From assembly GCF_946885885.1 (NCBI RefSeq), contig NZ_CAMPHN010000144.1, forward strand, positions 1-10,817: DNA of 10,817 bases. Direction: 5' to 3'. Below the pieces are notes generated by a model. It worked only from the letters and a program-made list of their open reading frames with translations. It did not search any database and was not told the DNA's origin. A program made the position numbers and the translations under genes. Below, one piece after another: positions 1 to 7,257 of the stretch (its first letter is position 1; each line of letters starts with the position of its first letter). Source of the DNA: an uncultured Pseudomonas sp. Lineage in GTDB: Bacteria > Pseudomonadota > Gammaproteobacteria > Pseudomonadales > Pseudomonadaceae.

Positions 1-20
1 GCAGCGACATCGTCCTAGGC

Positions 21-88
21 CGCCGCGTAACCCAACAGATCCTATGTCGGCACGAGACCGCGTAAAGGTCTTGTTGGGTTACGCGGCG
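21..88. repeat. Hairpin A, copy 1
   Basis: The arm CGCCGCGTAACCCAACA (21-37) is perfectly complementary to TGTTGGGTTACGCGGCG (72-88), with a 34-nt loop. Identical arms recur at 212-228/263-279 (copy 2) and 404-420/455-471 (copy 3), while the loops carry substitutions. Intact arms with diverging loops suggest that the fold is what is conserved. Confidence 0.9.
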
Positions 89-121
89 CTCGGTAGCGGT
101 GGTTCTTGTGCGTTCTGTGTG

Positions 122-176
122 CGCCGCTAATCCAACCTACGAAACTTCCGTAGCCCGTAGGTTGGTGTTAGCGGCG
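122..176. repeat. Hairpin B, copy 1
   Basis: The left arm 122-141 pairs with the right arm 156-176, with a one-base bulge. In copy 2 the arms lie at 314-333 and 348-368. In copy 3 only the left arm (505-524) survives. The arm ends AACCCAACCTACG, which differs by one base from the arm AACCCATCCTACG of the separate repeat at 4969-5045, so the two repeats seem to belong to one wider palindrome family. Confidence 0.88.
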
Positions 177-509
177 ATTCTTGCGGTTCAAGCAGCGACA
201 TCGTCCTAGGCCGCCGCGTAACCCAACAGATCCTATGTCGGCACGACACCGTGTAACGGTCTTGTTGGGTTACGCGGCGCTCGCTCGCGGCGGTGTTTGT
301 GAGTTCTGTGCAGCGCCGCTAACCCAACCTACGAAACTTCCGTAGCCCGTAGGTTGGTGTTAGCGGCGATTGCTGCGGTTCAAGTAGCGACATCGTCCTA
401 GGCCGCCGCGTAACCCAACAGATCGTATGCCGGCACGACACCGTATAAAGGTCTTGTTGGGTTACGCGGCGCTCGGTAGCGGTGGTTTTTGTGCGTTCTG
501 TGTGCGCCG

Positions 510-3500
510 CTAACCCAACCTACGGGATGCTGCTTGCTTTAGGGCTGTAGCCAGGCCGGGTTGGCGGATCAGGGCGGTTTGCCATTCGCCTGCGGTAAAG
601 GTGTCGGCCTGTTGCAGCAGTTGGATCTTGCCGGCGATCAGGCTCGCCACGGGCACGCCGTCGCGGTACAGCAGGCGGTTGCCGGCCACGGCCGGCACCT
701 TGTTGCCGGGCAGCAGGGTGCCCAGCAGGTTCAGCGGGTCGCAGGCGGAGAGGCTGACGAGGGTTCCGTCGCTCGGGCGTTTGCGCACTTCGCGCAGCAG
801 GGCGACGGCTTCCGGCAGGGCGAACTGTTCGCCGACCACCCCGGCGACGAAGCGCCCGCCGCGGATTTCGCCGCGCGCCTCCAGGCGCTGATACACCCGC
901 AGCAGTTCGCGCCAGGTCGGCAGCCAGTCGGCTTCGCGCTCCAGCAGGCGCCAGCAGACCACGCCATAGCGACGCAGCAGGGTGCGCGCGATATGTTCCA
1001 GGGCCTCGGCGTTCGGCTTGCTTTCGGCTTCCTCGGCGCGGCCGCGCAGCAGCGCCCAGCGACCGGCGTCCTGCATATTGGCCAGGGCGCGGTGGGCGTG
1101 GCGTTTCTGTTGGCTGCGTTTGGCCGCCGGCAGCAACAGCGAGCGCAGGCCGGCGAAGCTGTCGGCATTGGCCAGGCCGAGGGCCACGAGTTCGCCGAGG
1201 CAATCCTCCAACTCGCTGCGCAGCAAGTGCGCCTCGTCCTGCAACTCGTCGAAGAACAGCGCGCCCTGGCTGGCCAGCACCTGGCGCAGGCGTTCGGCGC
1301 GCGGCGAGGGTTCGGCGGTTGGTGTTTCGCCCAGGCAGGCGCGCCATAAACCGAGGCTCTTGCGCGGCAGCAGGACGATTGGCGTGCTGCGTAGCGGGCC
1401 GCCGGCGCTGCGGTTGCGCCCGGCCAGACGACACCAGACCAGGCGCCCGGAGCGGCACAGGTCGTCGAGCCAGTTGATCCCATAATCGGCGACCCGGCTC
1501 GGCAGTATCTCGCTTTCCCAGGCGCCGGCTGCGGCCTGGAAGCCTTCCAACTGACCGAGAACCCCGGCCAGGGCTTCGGCGCCGCGCCCCCGGTTGTTCG
1601 GCGCCACGCGCTGCCAGTCGAACAGAAAGCGCATGAAATCGGCACGGTCCACCGGCTCTATCTCGCGGCGCAGGCGACCCACCGTGTAGCGGTGGATGCG
1701 TGCCAGCAGATGGCGTTCGCACCATTGTTCTTCGCTCGCGCCCGGGGTGAAGCGCCCGCGCAGCACATAACCTTCGCGCTCCAGGGCGAGCAAGGCGAGG
1801 TTGATCGCGGGTTCTTCCTGCTGCAGGTCGGCGGCGATCCGCGCCAGGGGCAGGGGGCCGAAACCGCTAAGGCGGGCGCGCAGCAGTTCGACCAGGGCTG
1901 GCTCCGTTTGCCAATCGGCATCGTAGCCAGCCGGCGCCTGGATCGTCGGTTTGGACAGGGCGTGGGGATGCAGCGCTTGCCACTGGCTAAGACGTTCAGC
2001 CGCCAACCATAGCGCCGGCGCACCATCCAGCTGCAGACAGGTGGCGCGTTTGCCCTTGGCCAGCTGGGTCAGCCAGATCGACCAGCCGCTATTGGCTTCA
2101 GCCTCGGCCTGGGTGACGGCGCCGAGGCTGAGCAGGGCGTCGTGCATCTCGTCGGCATCGCTCACCTCGGGCCAAGCTTCTTCGCGCACTGCCTCAATGG
2201 CATCGGCATCCAGGGCGCCGAGGTCGTCGCTGGAGGCCGGGTCGCTCCAGCGTCGGCTCTGCACCGCCTGGGTGCGCCGTTCTTCCAGAGGTGCGTCGTC
2301 GAGGTAGGCATAGGGCCGGGCGTTGAGAATTTCCGCAGCCAGCGCCGAGGGCGCCGGCAGGTCGCGGGCGATCAGCTCGATATCGCCGGCCTCCATGCGC
2401 CGCAGCAGGGCCAGCCAGGCCTCGCTGTCCATGGCCTGATGCAGGCAGTCGTCGAGGGTCTGCGCCACCAGCGGGTGATCGGGGATTTCGCGTTCGCCGA
2501 TGATATTTTCCAGGCACGCCACCTGATCGGGGAACACTGTGGCCAGCAGGTCTTCGCTGCGCATGCGTTGCAGCTGCGGCGCCACCTTACGCCCGCCGGC
2601 GAAACGCGGCAGGGCCAGGGCCACGCCGGCGTTCCAGCGCCAGCGCACGGCGAACAGCGGCGCATCCAGCACGGCCTGGATCAGCAATTGTTCGGCGCTG
2701 TTGGAATGTACATAGCGCCAGACTTCGTCGAGCGGGAAGCTATGGCTGGTAGCCAGCGACAGGATCAGCGCATCCTCGGTGGCGGCGGCCTGCAATTCGA
2801 AGTTGAAGCTGCGGCAGAAGCGCTTGCGCAGGGCCAGGCCCCAGGCGCGGTTGAGGCGGCTGCCGAACGGCGAATGGATGATCAGCTGCATGCCGCCGGA
2901 TTCGTCGAAGAAGCGCTCCATCACCAGCCGCCGCTGGGTCGGCAGGCCGCCCAGGGCGGCGCGTGCGCGGGCCAGGTAGTCGACTATCTGTTGCGCTGCG
3001 GCTTGATCGAGGCCGATGGTTTGCATCAGCCAGGTGGTGGCGTTCTCGAGCGGACTTTCGCCGCCGAGCAACTCTTCGATCTGCTCGCGCAGCCGCGCCA
3101 CCCCGGCCGACAGCTCGTCGCTGCGCCCGGGCGCCTCGCCGAGCCAGAACGGGATATTCGGCGGCTGGCCCTGGGCGTCCTCGACCCGCACCTTGCCCGG
3201 CTCGACGCGCAGGATGCGGTAGGACTGGTTGCCCAACTGGAACACGTCGCCGGCCAGGCTCTCGACCGCGAAATCCTCGTTGAGCGTGCCGACCTGAAAG
3301 CCCTGGGGTTCCAGCAGCACGCTGTAATCGCCGGCGTCGGGGATGGTGCCGCCGCTGGTGATGGCGGTCAGTCGCGCGGCTCGCCGGCCGCGCAGGCGGC
3401 GGTTCACCGCGTCGCGGTGCAGGTAGGCGGCGCGCACGCCCTGGCGGCCGCTGTAGCCTTCGCTGAGCATCTTCAGCAGGGCGTCGAAGCTCGCGCGCGG

Positions 3501-4895
3501 CAGGTCGGTATAGGGCGTGGCACGGGTCAGCAACTGGTAGAGATCGTCCTCGCCCCATTCGCGGCAGGCCACCTCGGCGACTATCTGCTGGGCCAGCACA
3601 TCCAGCGGCGCCTGGGGGATCTGCAGGGCGTCCAGCTCGCCGCGGCGCACGCAGTCGAGCAGCGCGGCGCATTCGATCAGCTCGTCGCGCGATTGCGGGA
3701 ACAGCCGGCCCTTGGGCGTGCCGCCGACGCTGTGGCCGGAGCGTCCAACCCTTTGCAAAAAGGCGGCGATGCTGCGCGGCGAGCCGAGTTGGCAGACCAG
3801 CTCGACCTCGCCGATATCGATGCCCAGTTCCAGCGAGGCGGTGGCCACCAGCACGCGCAGTTCGCCGCGCTTGAGGCGCTGTTCGGCATCCAGGCGCAGC
3901 TCCTTGGCCAGGCTGCCGTGGTGCGCGGCGACCGCGGCCGTACCCAGGCGCTCGGACAGATGACGGCAGGCACGCTCGGCCAGGCGCCGGGTGTTGACGA
4001 ACACCAGGGTGGTGCGGTGTTGCTGCGCCAGTTCGGCCAGGCGCTCGTAGACCTTGTCCCAGGTTTCGTTGCTCATCACCGCTTCGAGCGGCACCGGCGG
4101 CACTTCGATGGCCAGATCGCGGGCGCGGGTGTAGCCGATATCGACGATATGGCAGGTGCCCTCGGGCGCTGGGGCCGCCGTGGCGTTAGGTTGTGCGCCC
4201 TGGCTGCCGAGTAGAAAGCGCGCCACCGCATCCAGCGGTTTTTGCGTGGCGGACAGGCCGATGCGCACCAGGCGCCGTTGGCACAGCGCTTCCAGACGTT
4301 CGATGCTGAGCATCAGGTGGCTGCCGCGTTTGCTCCCGGCAATGGCGTGGATCTCATCGACGATCAGGCTGCGGCAGTCGGCGAGCATCGCCCGCCCGGA
4401 CTCGGAACCGAGCAGCACATAGAGCGATTCCGGGGTGGTCACCAGGATATGCGGCGCCTGTTTGCGCATCGTCAGGCGCTCGGCCTGGGTGGTGTCGCCG
4501 GTGCGCACCGCACTGCGGATGCACACATCGGCCAGGCCCTGGCGTTGCAGCTCGGCGCGGATGCCGGCCAGCGGTTCTTCGAGGTTGATGCGGATGTCGT
4601 TGGACAACGCCTTGAGCGGCGAAACGTAGAGCACACTGCAGCGGTCTTCGAGCACCCCGTCGTTGGCCAGGCCTTCGTGCACCAGAGCGTCGATGGCGGC
4701 GAGGAAGGCAGTGAGGGTTTTGCCCGAGCCGGTGGGCGCGGCGACCAGGGTCGAGCGGCCGGCGGCAATCGCCGGCCAGGCCTCGATCTGCGCTGGCGTC
4801 GGCGCGCCGAAGCGCTGGCGAAACCAGGCAGCGACCGCGGGGTGAAAGGTCGCCAAGGCGGTGTCGGCAGGGGCGTGGTCGGGAGTCGGCTTCAT
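510..4895 (-). CDS. lhr: Lhr, large ATP-dependent superfamily 2 helicase
   Basis: Lhr proteins are ATP-dependent 3'-to-5' single-strand DNA translocases and helicases linked to nucleic-acid repair; in E. coli the C-terminal part has been reported to have uracil-DNA glycosylase activity (family knowledge). The 1461-residue product is close to the usual 1400-1550. Visible motifs are Walker A APTGSGKT (53-60), motif Ia PLKAL, DEIH box (180-183), SAT (215-217), VFVNTRR (298-304), [12 protein letters not shown] (351-362) and QRVGRSGH (381-388). The Lhr-type DEAD/H-associated region and long winged-helix-rich C-terminal domain follow. The ATG at 4893-4895 is chosen because a TAG lies five codons upstream in frame; the Shine-Dalgarno is weak (GGGC). 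The DUF1428 gene lies upstream on the same strand, but a 211-bp gap with a strong hairpin argues against tight co-transcription. Oddity: the last codons and the stop lie inside the adjoining repeat array. Confidence 0.96.
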   Translation of the reverse strand: MKPTPDHAPADTALATFHPAVAAWFRQRFGAPTPAQIEAWPAIAAGRSTLVAAPTGSGKTLTAFLAAIDALVHEGLANDGVLEDRCSVLYVSPLKALSNDIRINLEEPLAGIRAELQRQGLADVCIRSAVRTGDTTQAERLTMRKQAPHILVTTPESLYVLLGSESGRAMLADCRSLIVDEIHAIAGSKRGSHLMLSIERLEALCQRRLVRIGLSATQKPLDAVARFLLGSQGAQPNATAAPAPEGTCHIVDIGYTRARDLAIEVPPVPLEAVMSNETWDKVYERLAELAQQHRTTLVFVNTRRLAERACRHLSERLGTAAVAAHHGSLAKELRLDAEQRLKRGELRVLVATASLELGIDIGEVELVCQLGSPRSIAAFLQRVGRSGHSVGGTPKGRLFPQSRDELIECAALLDCVRRGELDALQIPQAPLDVLAQQIVAEVACREWGEDDLYQLLTRATPYTDLPRASFDALLKMLSEGYSGRQGVRAAYLHRDAVNRRLRGRRAARLTAITSGGTIPDAGDYSVLLEPQGFQVGTLNEDFAVESLAGDVFQLGNQSYRILRVEPGKVRVEDAQGQPPNIPFWLGEAPGRSDELSAGVARLREQIEELLGGESPLENATTWLMQTIGLDQAAAQQIVDYLARARAALGGLPTQRRLVMERFFDESGGMQLIIHSPFGSRLNRAWGLALRKRFCRSFNFELQAAATEDALILSLATSHSFPLDEVWRYVHSNSAEQLLIQAVLDAPLFAVRWRWNAGVALALPRFAGGRKVAPQLQRMRSEDLLATVFPDQVACLENIIGEREIPDHPLVAQTLDDCLHQAMDSEAWLALLRRMEAGDIELIARDLPAPSALAAEILNARPYAYLDDAPLEERRTQAVQSRRWSDPASSDDLGALDADAIEAVREEAWPEVSDADEMHDALLSLGAVTQAEAEANSGWSIWLTQLAKGKRATCLQLDGAPALWLAAERLSQWQALHPHALSKPTIQAPAGYDADWQTEPALVELLRARLSGFGPLPLARIAADLQQEEPAINLALLALEREGYVLRGRFTPGASEEQWCERHLLARIHRYTVGRLRREIEPVDRADFMRFLFDWQRVAPNNRGRGAEALAGVLGQLEGFQAAAGAWESEILPSRVADYGINWLDDLCRSGRLVWCRLAGRNRSAGGPLRSTPIVLLPRKSLGLWRACLGETPTAEPSPRAERLRQVLASQGALFFDELQDEAHLLRSELEDCLGELVALGLANADSFAGLRSLLLPAAKRSQQKRHAHRALANMQDAGRWALLRGRAEEAESKPNAEALEHIARTLLRRYGVVCWRLLEREADWLPTWRELLRVYQRLEARGEIRGGRFVAGVVGEQFALPEAVALLREVRKRPSDGTLVSLSACDPLNLLGTLLPGNKVPAVAGNRLLYRDGVPVASLIAGKIQLLQQADTFTAGEWQTALIRQPGLATALKQAASRRLG

Positions 4896-4948
4896 GCGCC
4901 CATAATGCTAGCGCGGCGCACCGGCCTCAAGCGCCGTTGGGCCAGCAC

Positions 4949-5045
4949 CCCGTAGGATGATTTGAGCCCGTAGGATGGGTTGAGCGCAGCGATACCCATC
5001 AATCATGCGATGGGTAACGCCGCTGCGCGACTAACCCATCCTACG
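4949..5045. repeat. Long intergenic palindrome of the GTAGGATGGGTT type, with duplicated arm
   Basis: Three nested perfect stems can be read: 4969-4981 with 5033-5045 (13 bp), 4984-4991 with 5021-5028 (8 bp) and 4993-5000 with 5009-5016 (8 bp), around an 8-nt loop. Immediately left, 4949-4966 is an 18-bp tandem copy of 4967-4984 with two differences, so the left arm start is duplicated. The element lies between the DUF1428 stop and the lhr start, both on the minus strand, where it would form a strong RNA hairpin. Similar sequences are common between genes in Pseudomonas (from memory). Function as a terminator or mRNA stabiliser is inference; no T-run follows on the minus strand. Confidence 0.85.
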
Positions 5046-5106
5046 GACTGGCGCCCCAGGGCAGGAAAGTACGCCGGAGCAGGGCGGCGCTGGCTCGCCC
5101 GGCGCC

Positions 5107-5460
5107 TCAGGCCTCCACCAGCACCTCAAAGCCGCCGTAGATCAACCGCTGGCCATCGAAGGGCATGGGGTTGCGGTCCGGCTGCAGGCGCGGGTCGGCC
5201 ATGACCTTCTGCATCCCCGCATCGCGCAATTGGCGGGACGGCCAGGTCACCCAGGAAAACACCACCGTCTCGTCGTCCTGGCGTTTCACCGCCATCGGGA
5301 ACGACGTCAGCTTGCCCTCGGGCACGTCATCACCCCAGCACTCGACGACGCCCAGCGCGCCGTGCTCCTTGAAGACAGCCGCAGCAGCCTGCGCATGCTG
5401 GCGGTATAACTCGCGGTTGGCAGTGGGTACGGCGGCAACGAAGCCATCGACATAGCTCAT
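5107..5460 (-). CDS. DUF1428 family protein (YbaA-like)
   Basis: The 117-residue product matches the DUF1428/YbaA family in length and in recognisable blocks: YVDGFVAAVP near the N-terminus, FKEHGALGVVECWGDD in the first third, VVFSWVTWPSRQLRDAGMQKVMADPR in the middle (split here for reading as VVFSWVTWPS and RDAGMQKVMADPR), and MPFDGQRLIYGGFE at the end. Members are small cytosolic proteins with a ferredoxin-like alpha/beta dimeric-barrel fold; no biochemical role is established. The ATG at 5458-5460 is chosen because AGGAG sits 8-9 bases upstream on the minus strand and the protein begins as family members do; the frame runs further upstream, but that part looks like non-coding arginine-rich translation. 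Base composition matches lhr rather than the low-GC genes to the right. Confidence 0.93.
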   Translation of the reverse strand: MSYVDGFVAAVPTANRELYRQHAQAAAAVFKEHGALGVVECWGDDVPEGKLTSFPMAVKRQDDETVVFSWVTWPSRQLRDAGMQKVMADPRLQPDRNPMPFDGQRLIYGGFEVLVEA

Positions 5461-5829
5461 GTTTAATCTCCTGCTAGAAGGAAGGGGGGCGCAGGCAGCT
5501 GCGCGGGATCGGCGGACAGCACGGCTAGGCCGATCTATAACTAAGTCGATCCGCCGGGCCACGGATCGACAGCACCGGCGGCAGAGAGAGGAAGTTGCCG
5601 ACCAGCGGTTGGTGGGGGGCGGCCAAGTGCGATCATCCATGAGCGGCAGTAGTCGATCTGAAGCTGGCGGAGATGACGGGCAGCAATCGGCCCAGGAGCA
5701 GCCAAACTCGGAGGCGCAGATTCGGGCGTTAGAGCAGGGAGAAAATCTGTGATTTTTTTTGCGAGCCTGGCGCCTGAAGCAAGCCAGAGATAACTTAGGC
5801 TCCGACCTCGGATAATCGAAGGATTGATC
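5461..5829. other. Gene-free interval with a small hairpin and the GC boundary
   Basis: No gene is supported in these 369 bases. A plus-strand frame at 5459-5752 gives an arginine- and glutamine-rich peptide without family features or a ribosome-binding site, and is rejected. GTCGATCCG (5545-5553) pairs perfectly with CGGATCGAC (5562-5570) around an 8-nt loop; it lies about 90 bases upstream of the DUF1428 start and could be an operator or a terminator-like fold. The left part is GC-rich. After an eight-base T-run at 5753-5760 composition shifts towards the AT-richer DNA of the next two genes, so the left edge of the acquired cassette is probably near 5750. No convincing promoter pair was found, although GATAAT at 5811-5816 is a possible -10 element. 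Confidence 0.55.
5545..5570. promoter_or_regulatory. 9-bp stem, 8-nt loop inverted repeat upstream of the DUF1428 gene
   Basis: The arms are GTCGATCCG and CGGATCGAC with no mismatch. The position in the leader of the minus-strand DUF1428 gene would suit an operator. It has no T-run, so intrinsic termination is not supported. Its role is unknown. Confidence 0.35.
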
Positions 5830-7146
5830 ATGTTCAGCCAGAAGTTTATTGACTCTATATCAGAGCGTGAAGCCACCATTGAGTGCTTCAACATCACTCT
5901 CACTCAAAATACATCTAACTCCCCACTGATTTTCAATGGGCCAGGCTGCTTGTTTTTTGATGATAATATTTTAAAAGTAAAGTTATATTCTGGCTCGACG
6001 ACATCAGGGTCCACTGAAATAATTAATTTATTTTGGAGTGATCACGTCGGCATAGTTCCAGAGGATAGGTACTTTACGCTAGAGGCTGAAGATACTTCCG
6101 GAAAAATCTGGAGAAATACCCGCACCCTAGTTCAGCGAGGAGTAGATATATATCCATCAGGTGCGGTATTGGTGCTTGCTCTCAATAACGTTAGATCAGT
6201 CTCTCAGCTTAAAAATTCAGTCGACGGCGGTAGTGCTCTGATAATGGTGAATGGCATTTATCGACTGCCGTTTAATGAGTTCATTGACAACGGGAAAGGA
6301 TCGAGGAAATTGGCAAAGCTAGTCCTTTCACAGGGGGCGAAAACTGTAGAGATAACTCAAGAAGAAAGCAAGCTAAGCATTAATATATTAGACAGTAAAG
6401 ACCCCGTAGAATTATCTTCGCTGTTCTATGTTCTAGAGGGCATAAGTATCGCAATCGGCCAGCTCCTAGAAGCGTCGTTCATAATCACGAGAAACGGAAA
6501 AGCCTACGAGGCTTACATTCAAGGGAGCGTGGCCAAAAGCACGTATACATTGGCAGATCCTATCGTTGAACTCTTTCCACGGAAAGAGGCCGGTTTGCAT
6601 GATTTCTTGCAGATGTACATAAAAGCTAGGCCTAAAGGCCTCAATCATTTAGCGAATTACTGGCATCGCCTCAAAGATATATCTACGGCAAATACTGAAG
6701 CTGCGGCGCTAGTGCTTTGCGTAAACATCGAAGGAATGGTGAAAAACTATTTCTCAGGAAATATAGATTTGGACGAGAAAATCCTGATGGAAATTTGTGA
6801 TACGCAGAAATTCATTAAAGCTTCAAAGTCCAGCATTCCCGAGACAGGAGTAAATGCGATTCTAAATTTTTTAGGAAGCCTGAAAACCAAGACAGTCTCA
6901 GCCATTCTCACTGACATGGGCACGTCCGGAGAGGTCGATAAAGCACACGTTAAAAGCTGGAAAGATCTTCGACACACACTAGCTCATGCAGACAATGCGG
7001 TGATTTCTTCGGGGAATTTTGAGAAATTTGTTTTTGATCTCCAGAGTTGCTTAGCCCTATTCGGCAAGCTTATCGAACTGTGCGTAACTCACTTAGCTGA
7101 TGAAAGCGTTATGACAATAACCGCACTAGAAGATCTGGATGTCTAG
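5830..7146 (+). CDS. HEPN-domain protein, putative RNase effector (ApeA-like architecture)
   Basis: This 438-residue protein carries RHTLAH at 381-386, the R-[NHD]-x3-H signature of catalytic HEPN RNase domains, within a helical C-terminal part (about 285-425). An earlier helix around TEAAALVLCVNIEGM (289-303) would be the preceding HEPN helix. Residues 1-240 look beta-rich, with short strands such as GPGCLFFDD and ILKVKLYS, and no family was recognised with certainty. A sensor-like N-terminal domain in front of a C-terminal HEPN RNase is the plan of ApeA-type abortive-infection proteins, so RNA cleavage on phage infection is a reasonable inference. There is no signal peptide or membrane segment. 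ATG 5830 is preferred over TTG 5824 because GAAGGA lies six bases upstream. GC content is far below that of lhr, and AGA, ATA and TTA codons are common, indicating horizontal transfer. The next gene begins 111 bases downstream on the same strand. Confidence 0.82.
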   Translation: MFSQKFIDSISEREATIECFNITLTQNTSNSPLIFNGPGCLFFDDNILKVKLYSGSTTSGSTEIINLFWSDHVGIVPEDRYFTLEAEDTSGKIWRNTRTLVQRGVDIYPSGAVLVLALNNVRSVSQLKNSVDGGSALIMVNGIYRLPFNEFIDNGKGSRKLAKLVLSQGAKTVEITQEESKLSINILDSKDPVELSSLFYVLEGISIAIGQLLEASFIITRNGKAYEAYIQGSVAKSTYTLADPIVELFPRKEAGLHDFLQMYIKARPKGLNHLANYWHRLKDISTANTEAAALVLCVNIEGMVKNYFSGNIDLDEKILMEICDTQKFIKASKSSIPETGVNAILNFLGSLKTKTVSAILTDMGTSGEVDKAHVKSWKDLRHTLAHADNAVISSGNFEKFVFDLQSCLALFGKLIELCVTHLADESVMTITALEDLDV

Positions 7147-7197
7147 GAGTAGATGATCTAATTGCTATTCAGCAGGCGATCTATAACTCTAACGCGC

Positions 7198-7227
7198 TTG
7201 GCAATATCTATCATCGCCAAATAAAAA
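7198..7227 (+). promoter_or_regulatory. Weak candidate sigma70 promoter before the 599-aa gene
   Basis: TTGGCA (7198-7203) differs by one base from the -35 consensus and is followed after 18 bases by TAAAAA (7222-7227), a poor -10. TTGGCAAT (7198-7205) also pairs with ATTGCCAA (7230-7237), an 8-bp inverted repeat that spans the candidate. This could give the second gene its own transcript or a regulated one. It is weak evidence from inspection only. Confidence 0.25.
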
Positions 7228-7241
7228 TAATTGCCAATTTT

Positions 7242-7250
7242 AGGAAGGGA
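7242..7250 (+). promoter_or_regulatory. Ribosome-binding site deciding a GTG start
   Basis: AGGAAGGGA at 7242-7250 is a strong Shine-Dalgarno sequence seven bases before GTG 7258. The in-frame TTG at 7231 lies upstream of this site and has no ribosome-binding site of its own, so the nine extra residues it would add are not supported. ATG at 7256 is out of frame and is followed at once by TGA. Confidence 0.7.
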
Positions 7251-7257
7251 GAATCAT

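Larger units (their letters stand above)
1..524. repeat. Tandem array of 191/192-bp units carrying two alternating hairpins
   Basis: The unit starting GCAGCGACATCGTCCTAGGC at 1 recurs at 192 and, with a single early change (GTAGCGACAT), at 384, giving a period of 191-192 bp and about 2.7 copies. Each full unit contains hairpin A (17-bp perfect stem, 34-nt loop) and hairpin B (about 20-bp stem, 14-nt loop) separated by short non-palindromic spacers. Copies are nearly identical, with a few substitutions in the loops and spacers, so the duplication is recent or maintained by gene conversion. The third unit stops after the left arm of hairpin B, at the 3' end of lhr. No open frame of note is present. 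This fits a REP/BIME-like or MITE-like intergenic repeat; a transcription-terminating or mRNA-stabilising role for the convergent lhr end is inference. Confidence 0.9.

Noticed and set aside
1..524. CRISPR array
   Set aside because: The unit is 191-192 bp and nearly identical throughout; there are no short repeats separated by unique spacers.
2142..4214. Plus-strand open frame of 690 codons opposite lhr
   Set aside because: It is the antisense of a GC-rich gene with clear helicase motifs on the minus strand; the translation is alanine-, glutamine- and glycine-rich without family features. Similar long antisense frames lie at 561-1349 and 4242-4955.
5459..5752. Plus-strand open frame of 97 codons upstream of the HEPN gene
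   Set aside because: It starts within the DUF1428 ribosome-binding region, has no Shine-Dalgarno sequence of its own, and encodes low-complexity arginine- and glutamine-rich sequence. A remnant of an old gene cannot be excluded.
5824..5829. TTG start at 5824 for the HEPN gene
   Set aside because: The GAAGGA at 5818-5823 would directly abut the TTG, whereas ATG 5830 is correctly spaced.
5531..7188. Direct repeat CGATCTATAACT at 5531-5542 and 7177-7188 as possible attachment sites flanking the HEPN gene
   Set aside because: A 12-base match is expected by chance a few times in a window of this size, no integrase or tRNA is present, and the second copy lies between two genes that appear to belong together.
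7231..7257. TTG start at 7231 for the 599-aa gene
   Set aside because: The good ribosome-binding site at 7242-7250 lies downstream of it and is correctly spaced for GTG 7258.
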